From the NCBI RefSeq assembly GCF_009363755.1, contig NZ_CP045417.1:1364001-1428000 (forward strand): 64,000 nt of DNA. The letters are read 5' to 3'. Source of the stretch: Halomonas sp. THAF5a (GTDB lineage: Bacteria > Pseudomonadota > Gammaproteobacteria > Pseudomonadales > Halomonadaceae). This document shows, in pieces, positions 27,076 to 36,032 of this stretch. The translations under genes and the position numbers were made by a program. The notes under the pieces were generated by a model. It searched no databases and was not told the DNA's origin. It was given only the letters and a program-made list of their open reading frames with translations. How positions within the stretch are numbered: the stretch's first letter is position 1; the number at the start of each line of letters is the position of its first letter.

Positions 27076-28266
27076 GTGAGCCCGAAAGCCGAGCGCGCCC
27101 CGATGCGTGCCAGCCGCCGGCGCGGCTGGGTGCTCTCGGCCCTGGTGGTGCTCCTGCTGCTGGCGGCCTTCGAGGCCGGCCATCGCCTGCTCGAAGCGCA
27201 CAGCCAGGCGCCGCTCTACCGGGTGATCGTCGCGGGAGAGTCCCTGACCCTGGAGGCCGAGGATCACGCCGCCTTCACCCGCGATCTCGAGCGGCTCGCC
27301 GACGAGGCCGAGGCAGCGCTGGCCGCCCGCATGGCGCCCTGGACCGAGGCGCGCCTGGCCAAGGCCTTCGCGCCGCTCGAGGCGGCGGTACCGAGCTACC
27401 TCGACTGGTACTTCTCGCTGGGCGGCAGCACCCTGCGCCTGGCGATGGGGCTGGCGGACGATCAGGCCGCCTGGTTCGCGACCCAGCGCCGGAAGCGGCT
27501 GATCGAGGCGAGCGGCATCGAGGCGGCCCTGGCCGAACTCCAGGCGGCGCACGCGGCGCGGCTCGCCCGCGAGCAGCGGGCCCTGGCGGAGGCGATGAGC
27601 GCGACCCTGCTCGAACGCTACGCGCCTCGAAACGTTACCGACGCGAAGACGCCGGCAGTGGCGCCGCCACCCTTCGACCTGGACGACCGGATGGACGAAG
27701 CGCTGCTGACCACGCTCGACGCCCGCCGCTGGCAGGCCGCCGCGCTGGGAGGCAGCGGCATCGGGCTGATGGCAGGGCGGCCCCTGGCGCGCAGGCTGGC
27801 GGCCGGGACCCTGGGGCAGGGCGGCCGGATGGCGCTGCGCGCCCTGGCGACGCGGCTGGGCGCCGGGGCCGTCCGCTCGCTCGCCAGTGGCGGGGCCGCG
27901 GCGGCGGTAACGGCGCCCACCGGTCCCGGCGCTTTGATGGTGGGCGCGGCGACCACCGTCACGGGGATCGCGGGGATGGTCGGCGGCGAGTTCGCCCTGC
28001 TGAAGCTGCAGGAGGCGCGCCAGCGCCCGGCCCTCGAGGCCCGGCTGCTGGAGGGCATCGAGGAGGCCCGTCGCGACGCCGCGGGCGCGCTCGGTCTCGC
28101 CGTGTCGGCCGCCGCCGCGCGGCTGGGGGAGGGGCTGGAAGCGCCTGCCGGGCAGGGCGAGCGCGCTGCGGGCGAAGCGCGTCCCGAGGCCTATCGCATC
28201 CTCGAACGACTCGGCCTCACGGCGGCGTCCGGCGCCCGAGCCCAGGCGCCGGGGTTGGAGCAGTGA
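27076..28266 (+). CDS. Unknown membrane-anchored protein
   Basis: The family is not recognised. The 396 residues have one N-terminal membrane helix (about 18-36), a long Ala/Glu-rich helical region to about 200 that is probably periplasmic, and a glycine/alanine-rich hydrophobic stretch at about 270-315 that could be membrane-active. GTG 27076 is taken as start; ATG 27103 is an alternative. It closes a three-gene set with the HTH-GST fusion and the polytopic protein, and converges on the deaminase gene with one base between stops. Confidence 0.65.
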   Translation: MSPKAERAPMRASRRRGWVLSALVVLLLLAAFEAGHRLLEAHSQAPLYRVIVAGESLTLEAEDHAAFTRDLERLADEAEAALAARMAPWTEARLAKAFAPLEAAVPSYLDWYFSLGGSTLRLAMGLADDQAAWFATQRRKRLIEASGIEAALAELQAAHAARLAREQRALAEAMSATLLERYAPRNVTDAKTPAVAPPPFDLDDRMDEALLTTLDARRWQAAALGGSGIGLMAGRPLARRLAAGTLGQGGRMALRALATRLGAGAVRSLASGGAAAAVTAPTGPGALMVGAATTVTGIAGMVGGEFALLKLQEARQRPALEARLLEGIEEARRDAAGALGLAVSAAAARLGEGLEAPAGQGERAAGEARPEAYRILERLGLTAASGARAQAPGLEQ

Positions 28267-28267
28267 C

Positions 28268-28744
28268 TCAGACCCCGTGCAGGCGGCGATGCAGGGCGTG
28301 GACCCGCTCGGCGAGCTCCGGCTCCGGCCCCTCGACCGTCGCGCTCGGCACGATCTCCTGGATCGGCAGGGTGTTCACGGGCGGCGGGGCGACGCCCATC
28401 TCCTTGAGCCAGCCGACGAGCTGCTCGGAGGAGCTGGCGTAGACGATGCGCCCCAGCCCCACCCAGCCGTGGGCGGCCGCGCACATCGGGCAGTGCTCGC
28501 CCGAGGTGTAGACGGTGGCCCGGGCGCGCTCCTCGGGAGGCAGGTTCTCCGCGGCCCAGCGGGCCAGGAAGAACTCCGGGTGCTGGGTGGCATCGCCGCC
28601 GGCCACGTGGTTGTGGTCCTCGACCAGCACCGCACCGTCGCCGCTCACCAGCACCGAGCCGAAGGGCTCGTCGCCGGCCTCCAGGGCCTCCTCGGCCAGC
28701 TCCACGCAGCGTTCGAGGTGCCGCTTGTCGGTTTCGCTGATCAT
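28268..28744 (-). CDS. Cytidine/deoxycytidylate-type nucleoside deaminase
   Basis: A zinc deaminase fold of 158 residues. The zinc/catalytic motif, normally HAE, is HPE here (ATQHPEFFLARW), and the second half is SGEHCPMCAAA (PCxxC variant HCPMC). DEPFGSVLV near residue 26 is typical of guanine/nucleoside deaminases of the TadA/GuaD group. The precise base or nucleoside is unknown. It stands alone. Confidence 0.82.
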   Translation of the reverse strand: MISETDKRHLERCVELAEEALEAGDEPFGSVLVSGDGAVLVEDHNHVAGGDATQHPEFFLARWAAENLPPEERARATVYTSGEHCPMCAAAHGWVGLGRIVYASSSEQLVGWLKEMGVAPPPVNTLPIQEIVPSATVEGPEPELAERVHALHRRLHGV

Positions 28745-28914
28745 CGTCGTTCCCTCCTTCGACGGTGGCGTGTCTTCTCATCATACGACCCGCCGGGGGC
28801 GTTTTCATGGGGGCGGGCGGCGTGTCGCCCCGATCCCGCTTGGGATGTGCCCCGCGCAATGCCACACTCGAGGCGCCTGTCATCAGGCGCTATCCATCGA
28901 TCGGGGAGGGCACG

Positions 28915-29274
28915 ATGAGCAACGGTCTCTACCAGCGACTGGCCTGCGACTGTGGCGCGGTTTGCCTGCTGGCCTGCGGGGTGCCGCTCGGCGGGGCCGT
29001 GGACCCGGTCGGCACGTCCGTCACCCTCTGGCCGCTGGAGGCGGTGCAGGTCGGCGAGGGCGTCGATGAGCTCGTCTCCCGCGAGGCGGCCTCGGGCGGC
29101 GTGAGCCAAGAGTGTCGTCGCTGCGGCGAGGTGATGGGCGTCGAGCATAATGAGGCGGGCGTGGTGGCGCTGCCCTGGGCGGCAGACGATGAGTCGGACG
29201 CCGTGCAGCCGGTCTCGCTCCGGGAGCCTCTGGAGGCCCTCGGCTACCGCTTCCCCGCAAGGGGCAACGGCTGA
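28915..29274 (+). CDS. Small hypothetical protein with a possible zinc ribbon
   Basis: The 119 residues include CDCGAVC near the N-terminus and ECRRCGEVM near residue 65, which together could form a four-Cys zinc site. No known family is identified; a resemblance to GFA-type proteins is only in the Cys pattern. The start ATG 28915 has GGGAGGG upstream. It converges on the HTH gene downstream. Confidence 0.55.
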   Translation: MSNGLYQRLACDCGAVCLLACGVPLGGAVDPVGTSVTLWPLEAVQVGEGVDELVSREAASGGVSQECRRCGEVMGVEHNEAGVVALPWAADDESDAVQPVSLREPLEALGYRFPARGNG

Positions 29275-29287
29275 CGATGGCGCCGCC

Positions 29288-29590
29288 TCAGTGCCGCGGC
29301 GGGTAGCCCAGGGCCTCGCGCAGCCGCTCGGCGTGCTGGGCCACCCAGGTCGGGTCGATGGGGCCCCAGTCGCGAATCACGTAGCTGCCGATGTTGTGTC
29401 GCTCGCCCGGCAGGGGCTCGAACTCGCAGACCATGTCCAGTTCGGCCAGGGCGGCGAGGGTGTCCTGGGCGGTGCGCCGGGGCATGCCGGTGGCCTCCAT
29501 GATGGCCGGCACGCTGGCGGCGCCGCTGACCACCAGGTGGGCGACGTAGAGGCGACGATAGAAGCTGGTGCGGGTCTTGCTCAGGGTCAT
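29288..29590 (-). CDS. Small winged-helix DNA-binding protein
   Basis: The 100 residues start MTLSKTRTSFYRRLYVAHLV and continue with SVPAIMEATGMPRRTAQDTLAALAELD, a clear winged helix-turn-helix, then a short wing and tail. I use ATG 29590, eight bases after AAGGA, instead of ATG 29599, which has no spacing. It looks like a widespread gammaproteobacterial single-domain regulator; the target is unknown. Confidence 0.75.
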   Translation of the reverse strand: MTLSKTRTSFYRRLYVAHLVVSGAASVPAIMEATGMPRRTAQDTLAALAELDMVCEFEPLPGERHNIGSYVIRDWGPIDPTWVAQHAERLREALGYPPRH

Positions 29591-29837
29591 GCGGAGCATC
29601 CTTGGCGGGTACGGGCTCGGGCGAGCGGCATGCCTCGCCTCGCTGCCTGCAGTCTAGCGGCTTCGTCCTGCCTGGCACCATGGCTTCCTTCCTCGCCCGC
29701 CTTCCCCAGCCGCGGGGCAGGCGCGGGGAGGGCGGCGCATATCCGACGGGCGGATTCGCGGATCGCTTGCCATGATGGAGGATGGGACACGACACGATGA
29801 ACCGCCGCCATGGGATGGCCTGCCTGGAGGAATCCCC

Positions 29838-31142
29838 ATGCGCTGGAACGTCTTCATCGTCGGCCAGGATCCGCTGTCGCATCGGCTGCTGCCGCACCTT
29901 CGCCATGCCGAGGAGTATGTCTTTCATCCGCTGCTCTCCCTCGAGCAGGTCGTGCACGCCGCGGAATACCCCTTCGATCGCCTGGTGGAGGAGGCGCTTG
30001 ACGAGCTCGCGCGCTTCGAAGGCCCGGTGGACGCCATCGTCGGCTATTGGGACTTTCCCACCAGCGGGCTCTTGCCCGTGCTGCGCCAGGCCCGGGGGCT
30101 GCGTGGCCCGTCCCTCGAGGCGGTGCTCAAGTGCGAGCACAAGTACTGGAGCCGCCTGGAGCAGGCGCGCTCGGTGCCGGAGTGCGTGCCGGCCTTCCAG
30201 GCGCTGGACCCCTTCGACCCGCGGGCCGTCGAGTCCGTGGAGATCGACTATCCGTTCTGGCTCAAGCCGATCAAGGCGCACTCCTCGCACCTTGGCTTTC
30301 GCATCGAGAGCGCCGAGCAGCTGCGCGAAGTGCTGCCGCTCATCCGCGCCGGCATCGGACGCTTTGGCCGGCCCTTCGACGAGATGTGCGCCCATGCCGC
30401 GCTGCCCGAAGAGGTGGCGGCGATCACCGGCCATCACTGCATCGCCGAGGCGATCATCTCGGACGGGCGCCAGTGCACCCTGGAGGGCTACGTGCAGGGC
30501 GGGGAGGTGCACCTGGTGGGCATCGTCGACAGCCTGCGCGACGACGACCACCCCTCCGTGCTGCTGCGCTACGCGTATCCCTCCTCGCTGCCCGAGGCGC
30601 TCCAGCAGCGCATGCTGGCGCTGACCCGGCGCTTCATCGCCCGGATTGGCTTTGATGACGGGCCCTTCAACATCGAGTACTTCCACGACGCGCAGCGCGA
30701 CCGGCTCTGGCTGCTCGAGGTCAATGCGCGCCTCTCGCGCTCCCACGCGGCGCTCTTCCGGCTGGTCGACGGCGCGCCGCACTTCCAGGTGATGGTGGAC
30801 GTGGCGCTGGGCCTCGCGCCGCGCATGCCCCATCGCGAGGGACCCTACGCCGTGGCCGCCAAGCAGATGCTGCGGGTCTTCGAGAATGGCCGGGTCGAGC
30901 GGGTGCCGAACGAGGCGGAGATTCGCCGCGTCGAGGCGGCGTTCCCGGGCACCCTGGTGCAGCTCAACGTGGCGCAGGGGATGCGGCTCTCCGAGCTCAG
31001 GCACCAGGACTCCTTCTCCTGGGAGCTGGGCGTGCTCTTCACCGGGGCCGAGAATTGCGAGGCGCTGGAGGCGCGCATCGCGCAGTGCCGCCGGATGCTG
31101 CCGTTCAGGATCGCGCCGCTGGCGGACGAGGAGGGGGCCTGA
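29838..31142 (+). CDS. ATP-grasp ligase
   Basis: The 434 residues carry an ATP-grasp fold: an N-terminal Rossmann-like part (WNVFIVGQDPLSHRLLP), then FWLKPIKAHSSHLGFRIES (ATP-binding Lys), the acidic metal-binding region DGPFNIEYFHDAQRDRLWLLEVNARLSRSH (landmark near 270-300) and a C-terminal extension. Enzymes of this type join a carboxylate to an amine using ATP. It lies 35 bases before the CocE/NonD hydrolase gene, so the pair may make and break, or otherwise process, the same amide. The substrate is unknown. The start has GGAGG at a good distance. Confidence 0.85.
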   Translation: MRWNVFIVGQDPLSHRLLPHLRHAEEYVFHPLLSLEQVVHAAEYPFDRLVEEALDELARFEGPVDAIVGYWDFPTSGLLPVLRQARGLRGPSLEAVLKCEHKYWSRLEQARSVPECVPAFQALDPFDPRAVESVEIDYPFWLKPIKAHSSHLGFRIESAEQLREVLPLIRAGIGRFGRPFDEMCAHAALPEEVAAITGHHCIAEAIISDGRQCTLEGYVQGGEVHLVGIVDSLRDDDHPSVLLRYAYPSSLPEALQQRMLALTRRFIARIGFDDGPFNIEYFHDAQRDRLWLLEVNARLSRSHAALFRLVDGAPHFQVMVDVALGLAPRMPHREGPYAVAAKQMLRVFENGRVERVPNEAEIRRVEAAFPGTLVQLNVAQGMRLSELRHQDSFSWELGVLFTGAENCEALEARIAQCRRMLPFRIAPLADEEGA

Positions 31143-31177
31143 ATCGCCGTCGCCGGCCATGATCAGAGGAGGAGGCC

Positions 31178-33202
31178 ATGCGTATCGTCACCGACTTTCC
31201 CTACCGCGTGGCGTGCCACGACCCGGTGTGGATCCCCATGGACGACGGCGTCACGCTCTGCGGACGGCTCTGGCGGCCGGTTGGCGCGGACTCGCGGCCG
31301 GTGCCGGCCATCCTGGAGTACATTCCCTACCGGCTGCGCGACGGCTCGGCGCGGCGCGATGCCCAGCACCACCGCTACTTCGCCGGCCACGGCTACGCCT
31401 CGATCCGCGTCGATATCCGCGGCAGCGGCGACTCCGGGGGCGTGCTCACCGACGAGTACCTGGAGCATGAGCTCCTCGACGGCGAGGCGATCCTGCGCTG
31501 GCTGGCCGCCCAGCCCTGGTGCGACGGCCGGGTCGGCATGATCGGCATCTCCTGGGGCGGCTTCAACGGCCTGCAGCTGGCGGCCCGCCGGCCCCCCGAG
31601 CTCGGCGCCGTGGTCAGCGTCTGCTCCACCGACGATCGCTACGCCGACGACGTCCACTACATGGGCGGCTGCCTGCTGGGGGACAACCTCTCCTGGGCCT
31701 CGACCATGTTCGCCTACAACGCCCTGCCGCCGGACCCCAGCGTGGTGGGCGAGGCGTGGCGTGAGATGTGGCACCGGCGCCTGGAGGGCAGCGGGTTGTG
31801 GCTAGCCACCTGGCTCGAGCACCCCCACCGCGACGCCTACTGGCGCCACGGCTCGATCTGCGAGGACTTCTCCCGGGTGCAGGTGCCGGTGCTGGCGGTG
31901 AGCGGCTGGTCGGACGGCTACTCCAACGCCGTCAAGCGCCTGGTGGCGAACCTGCCCGGCCGCTGCCAGGGGCTGATCGGCCCCTGGAGCCACAAGTACC
32001 CGCACCTGGGCGAGCCGGGGCCGGCCATCGGCTTCCTGCAGGAGTGCCTGCGCTGGTGGGACCAGTGGCTCAAGGGACGCGATACCGGGGTCAAGGAGGA
32101 GCCGGCGCTCAAGGTGTGGATGCAGGACAGCATGCCGCCGACCACCCGGGTGGGCTGCCGGCCGGGGCGCTGGGTCGCCGAGCCCTGCTGGCCCTCGCCC
32201 AATATCGTGCAGGTCAAGCTGCCCCTCTCCCCCGACCGGCTGCACCTCGACGGACGCTCCGTCGAGGAGGAGAGCGTGCTGACCGTGCAGTCGCCGCTGA
32301 CCTGCGGGCTCTTTGCCGGCAAGTGGTGCTCCTATGCTGCCGGCCCGGATCTGGCCCACGACCAGCGCCAGGAGGACGGCGGCGCCCTGACCTTCGACAG
32401 CCCGCCCCTGGAGGCGCCGCTGGAGGTGATGGGGGCGGCGGTGGTGGAGCTGGAGCTGGCCGCCGACCGGCCGGTGGCCATGGTGGCGGCGCGCCTCTCC
32501 GACGTGGCCCCCGACGACAAGGCGACCCGGGTCACCTACGGCCTGCTCAACCTCACCCACCGCGAGAGCCACGCCGCGCCGAGCCCCCTGACGCCGGGCC
32601 GCCGCTATCGCGTGCGGCTGCAGCTCAACGACGTGGCCCAGGTGTTTCCCCGGGGGCACCGGCTGCGGCTCTCGCTCTCCACCTCCTACTGGCCGCTCGC
32701 CTGGGCGCCGCCGGCGCTGGTGCGCCTGACGCTCTTCGATCGGGGCTGCGCGCTGCACCTGCCGGTGCGTCCGCCCCGCGAGGAGGACAGCCGGCTGGCG
32801 TCCTTCGCCGAGCCCGAGGCGGCCCCGAGCATCGAGACCACCCGCCTCGCGCCCGGCCATCACAACTGGTACGTGCATCGCGACCTGGCCGAGGACCTCT
32901 CGGTCCTGGAGGTGATCAACGACAATGGCCGCCTTCGCCTCGAGGACTCCGGGATCGAGGTGGCGACCCGGGCGGTGGAGACCTACGCCTGCCGCGACGA
33001 CGACGTCGACTCCCTGGAGGGCACGACCCACTGGGAGCGCTCGCTGGCCCGGGGCGACTGGGCGGTGCGCACCGTGACATTCACGCGCCTCACCTCGGAT
33101 GCCGAGACCTTCCGGCTGCACGCCACCCTGGACGCCTACGAGGGGGAGACCCGGGTCTTCTGCCGCAGCTGGGACCTGCGCCTGCCGCGCCGGCTGGTGT
33201 GA
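31178..33202 (+). CDS. CocE/NonD-family (X-Pro dipeptidyl-peptidase-like) hydrolase
   Basis: A serine hydrolase of 674 residues. The N-terminal alpha/beta fold has YIPYRLRDGSARRD and RVDIRGSGDSGG, the nucleophile in MIGISWGGFNGLQ, an acid near SGWSDGY and a His near IGPWSHKYPH. A C-terminal jelly-roll domain of the X-Pro dipeptidyl-peptidase type starts at about residue 350. The family contains acyl-peptidases, cocaine esterase and amide hydrolases. It is the second gene of an operon with the ATP-grasp ligase and converges on bioA. Confidence 0.88.
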   Translation: MRIVTDFPYRVACHDPVWIPMDDGVTLCGRLWRPVGADSRPVPAILEYIPYRLRDGSARRDAQHHRYFAGHGYASIRVDIRGSGDSGGVLTDEYLEHELLDGEAILRWLAAQPWCDGRVGMIGISWGGFNGLQLAARRPPELGAVVSVCSTDDRYADDVHYMGGCLLGDNLSWASTMFAYNALPPDPSVVGEAWREMWHRRLEGSGLWLATWLEHPHRDAYWRHGSICEDFSRVQVPVLAVSGWSDGYSNAVKRLVANLPGRCQGLIGPWSHKYPHLGEPGPAIGFLQECLRWWDQWLKGRDTGVKEEPALKVWMQDSMPPTTRVGCRPGRWVAEPCWPSPNIVQVKLPLSPDRLHLDGRSVEEESVLTVQSPLTCGLFAGKWCSYAAGPDLAHDQRQEDGGALTFDSPPLEAPLEVMGAAVVELELAADRPVAMVAARLSDVAPDDKATRVTYGLLNLTHRESHAAPSPLTPGRRYRVRLQLNDVAQVFPRGHRLRLSLSTSYWPLAWAPPALVRLTLFDRGCALHLPVRPPREEDSRLASFAEPEAAPSIETTRLAPGHHNWYVHRDLAEDLSVLEVINDNGRLRLEDSGIEVATRAVETYACRDDDVDSLEGTTHWERSLARGDWAVRTVTFTRLTSDAETFRLHATLDAYEGETRVFCRSWDLRLPRRLV

Positions 33203-33206
33203 GCGC

Positions 33207-34478
33207 TCAGCGCGCCAGGAACCAGCCCTTCATGGCATCGGTGATGCGGCGCATCTCGGCCTCGCTCGTCACGTAGGCGGGCATGGTGTAGAGCCAGCGG
33301 CCGAAGGGGCGCAGCCAGACGCCTCGGTCGCGGGCGAAGTCGGCCACGCCCTTGAGCGACGCGGCGTCGTGGACCTCGATCACCGCGGTGGCGCCGAGCG
33401 CGCGCACGTCGGCGACGTCCGGGTGGGCGCGCAGCGCCGCATCCTCGACCAGGGCCTCGCGCAGCATGGCGTTGAGCGCCGTAATGCGGCCCAGGTAGTC
33501 GTCCTCCTCGAACACCGCCAGGCTCTCCAGCGCCACCCGGCAGGCCAGCGGATTGCCCATGAAGGTGGGGCCGTGCATGAAGGCGTGCAGCTCGCTGTCG
33601 CCGACGAAGGTGTCGTGGACCCGATCGGTGGCAAGCGTCGCGGCGTGGCCCAGGTAGCCGCCGGTCAGCCCCTTGGAGAGCACCATGATGTCCGGCGTCA
33701 CATCGGCGTGGTCGGCGGCGAACATCCGCCCGGTGCGTCCGAAGCCGGTGGCCACCTCGTCGAAGATCAGCAGCACGTCGAACTCGTCGCACAGCTCGCG
33801 GGCGCCGCGCAGGTAGTGGGGCGAGGTCATGTTGAGCCCGCCGGCGGCCTGCAGCAGCGGCTCCATCAGCAGCGCGCCGATCTCCTCGTGATGGGCCTCC
33901 AGCACGCCGCGCAGGGCGTCGAGGTCGGTCTGCACTGCCTCCTGGGTGGCGTCGAAGCCGGCGGTGGGGGCGGGGGCGAAGTGGTGCTGGGGCAGGAAGC
34001 CCGAGAACAGCGAGTGCATGCCCTCTTCCGGATCGCACACCGCCATGCAGCCGGCGGTGTCGCCGTGGTAGGCCTTCATCAGCGTCAGCATGCGGTGCTT
34101 GGCCGGCTTGCCGCGCAGGTAGTGGTACTGCACGGCCATCTTCATGGCCACTTCCATGCCCACCGAGCCGCTGTCGGAGAAGAAGACGTGATTGAGGCCC
34201 TCGGGCGTCACGCGCACCAGCTCCCGCGCGAGGCGGTCGGCGGGCTCGTGGGTCAGGCCGCCGAGCATCACGTGGCAGAGCTCGTCGGCCTGGTGCTGGA
34301 TGGCCTCGACCAGGCGCGGATGGCGATAGCCATGGATCATGCACCACCAGGAGCAGGTGGCGTCGAGCAGCGTCTCGCCGCCCTCCAGGGTAAAGGTCGC
34401 GCCCTCGCCGCCGACCACCTTGGGGGCCGGGCGCTGGGTCTTGAGGTGGGCATAGGGGTGCCAGACGGGGGACGTCAT
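33207..34478 (-). CDS. bioA: Adenosylmethionine-8-amino-7-oxononanoate aminotransferase
   Basis: A PLP enzyme of biotin synthesis that makes 7,8-diaminopelargonic acid using S-adenosylmethionine as amino donor. It shows the BioA-specific CSWWCMIHGYRHPRLVEAI, the PLP aspartate in LIFDEVATGFGRTG and the Schiff-base Lys in VLSKGLTGG. The length of 423 residues is normal. The other bio genes are not in the window. I start at MTSPVW (34478). The prophage attachment site lies 160 bases upstream of its start codon. Confidence 0.96.
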   Translation of the reverse strand: MTSPVWHPYAHLKTQRPAPKVVGGEGATFTLEGGETLLDATCSWWCMIHGYRHPRLVEAIQHQADELCHVMLGGLTHEPADRLARELVRVTPEGLNHVFFSDSGSVGMEVAMKMAVQYHYLRGKPAKHRMLTLMKAYHGDTAGCMAVCDPEEGMHSLFSGFLPQHHFAPAPTAGFDATQEAVQTDLDALRGVLEAHHEEIGALLMEPLLQAAGGLNMTSPHYLRGARELCDEFDVLLIFDEVATGFGRTGRMFAADHADVTPDIMVLSKGLTGGYLGHAATLATDRVHDTFVGDSELHAFMHGPTFMGNPLACRVALESLAVFEEDDYLGRITALNAMLREALVEDAALRAHPDVADVRALGATAVIEVHDAASLKGVADFARDRGVWLRPFGRWLYTMPAYVTSEAEMRRITDAMKGWFLAR

Positions 34479-34637
34479 GAGGGCCTCCGAGGAGTCGGCA
34501 GAGAGTGAAGGGGGCGAAAACCGCGAGGGGCAACGGCCCGGTGCGCCGCGGATGGGAGCGCAAACGATGGACACGACGCATCGCCGTGCCTTCTCGAGGA
34601 AAGCCGGTGCGAGAGAGAGCGAAACGCTGTGTTGAGA

Positions 34638-34660
34638 TGGTGCGGATGGGGAGACTTGAA
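34638..34660 (-). other. Prophage attL: 3' fragment of a tRNA-Leu-like gene
   Basis: Read on the minus strand, these 23 bases fit tRNA positions 54-76: the T-loop TTCAAGT, the 3' half of the T-stem, the acceptor strand CATCCGC, discriminator A and an encoded CCA. The 5' part of the tRNA is missing; phage-like AT-rich sequence follows directly. TTCAAGT with a CCGCACCA end is typical of tRNA-Leu. An intact copy is expected at the right end of the prophage, outside the window. Confidence 0.8.
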
Positions 34661-34722
34661 TTTTCTAGGTTTCACGTAATTTCAATATGTTAGGTGAAAT
34701 TGCTGACTAGTTACTGACCATT

Positions 34723-35868
34723 CTATCTGAACATCTCCACGGCACGCATTCCGACCTCGGGTGAGGAGTTCGGTACCCACTTGGCGTAAGTGCGGGCGGT
34801 GAACACCACATCGCGGTGGCCGAGCTGCTTGCTTACCCAGGCCAGGGGCTCGCCAGCGGACAGCATCATCGAGGCGAAGGTGTGCCGCGTCTGGTACAGG
34901 GTACGGTACCGCACGCCGGAGCGTAGGACCGCCGGTCGCCACAGCTTCTCGCGTATGTCGGCGTCGCTGCGGAACGGTTGCTGGCCGCGCGGCCACAGAA
35001 AGATGCGGCCGGAGGGATTCAGCCTGGTGAATTGCTTCTGTGCCTTAAGGGCCTCGGCGGCCGGTGGTAGGAGGGTGACGGTACGGCGACCCGCGGCGGT
35101 CTTCGTGTCCTCCAGGTTGCCTCGCGCTTCGCGCGTGCTCGACTTCGATACCATGATCTCCATGCGCTTCCAATCGATGTCGCCCCACTCGAGGGCGATG
35201 TATTCGCTGGGCCGCATGCCCGTCCAGAAAGCGAACTGGAAGAGAGGGCGCACCTCGTCGCGCATGGCCGCCAGAATGGCGATCTGTTCGTCCCGGGTGA
35301 ACGGGTCCGGGCCGCGGCTGGAGGTAGGGCCCTGGTTGCGCCGGTAGTGCCAACCCTTGATGGGGTTGGAGTAAATCAGCTGGTCGTGCATGGCGTCGCT
35401 GAGGGCCGAACGCAGCACGGTGAGAATGTTGCTGATCCGCTTGTTGCCGCAGGAGAGCGTGGTGACCCACTCGCGCACGGCGGGGCGCGTTACCTCCGGT
35501 AGGGTCAGGTTACCCAGCTCAGGGATGATGAGCCTCTCGATGATCGTGGTGTAGGTGCGGATCGTGCTGGCCTTGAGCGTGGGCTTCTTGGCCTCAAGCC
35601 AGCTTCGCAGATAATGGTCGAGCCGATCGCCCCGCAGGAACTTGCGGGCGTTCTTGCTGCGGGGAAAGGTGACCTGGTAGTCGAAGGTACCGGCCTCGAT
35701 CGACGCGATGACAGCGGCGCGATGGCGCGCCGCCTTCTTCAGGTTAGCGGGGGTGGGCTGGAGCTTGAGGCGTTCGCGGCAGCGGGCGCCTTGGTAGTAG
35801 AAGTCGATCTCGACAGTGCTGGCCGAAGCGATCCTGACCCCTTCGTGGTGACTCCGCTGGTTACCCAC
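34723..35868 (-). CDS. int: Phage tyrosine integrase
   Basis: A site-specific recombinase of 381 residues. It begins with an Arm-binding domain of the DUF3596/Min27 type (EIDFYYQGARCRERL), followed by a SAM-like core-binding domain (about 85-165) and the catalytic domain with Arg in WTGMRPSEY (Arg219), YQTRHTFASMM (the first His of the HxxR box is Tyr, as I recall for this subfamily), LGHRD and the nucleophile in ARTYAKW (Tyr361). It lies beside attL and is last in the leftward operon. It overlaps the excisionase gene by about 130 bases. Confidence 0.95.
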   Translation of the reverse strand: MGNQRSHHEGVRIASASTVEIDFYYQGARCRERLKLQPTPANLKKAARHRAAVIASIEAGTFDYQVTFPRSKNARKFLRGDRLDHYLRSWLEAKKPTLKASTIRTYTTIIERLIIPELGNLTLPEVTRPAVREWVTTLSCGNKRISNILTVLRSALSDAMHDQLIYSNPIKGWHYRRNQGPTSSRGPDPFTRDEQIAILAAMRDEVRPLFQFAFWTGMRPSEYIALEWGDIDWKRMEIMVSKSSTREARGNLEDTKTAAGRRTVTLLPPAAEALKAQKQFTRLNPSGRIFLWPRGQQPFRSDADIREKLWRPAVLRSGVRYRTLYQTRHTFASMMLSAGEPLAWVSKQLGHRDVVFTARTYAKWVPNSSPEVGMRAVEMFR

Positions 35869-36032
35869 CTTGCGTATCCCTCCAGTGACATCAGCACCCG
35901 TCCGTCCGGTGCTTTCATGAATTCATGGCCATTGCGCCATTGGCCGCGACGGATTTTCGAACGCACCGCTTCCTCGCTGTAGCCGGTGAGTTCTGAGAAG
36001 CGCTCGATTGTGACGTGGTCAACGGGCAGCAT
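35739..36032 (-). CDS. Excisionase-like protein
   Basis: The 97 residues contain VDHVTIERFSELTGYSEEAVRSKIRRGQW and a short wing HEFMKAPDGRVLMSLEGYARWV, the pattern of small winged-helix excisionases of the DUF1233 type. The Ser/Pro/Ala-rich tail (about 60-97) is read from sequence that also encodes the integrase N-terminus, so only the first 60 residues may matter. The start ATG 36032 has GGGGAG upstream. It directs excision together with the integrase. Confidence 0.8.
   Translation of the reverse strand: MLPVDHVTIERFSELTGYSEEAVRSKIRRGQWRNGHEFMKAPDGRVLMSLEGYARWVTSGVTTKGSGSLRPALSRSTSTTKAPAAANASSSSPPPLT

Noticed and set aside
34479..34637. A gene in the 159 bp between bioA and attL
   Set aside because: No frame with a ribosome site and no structure apart from the tRNA fragment.
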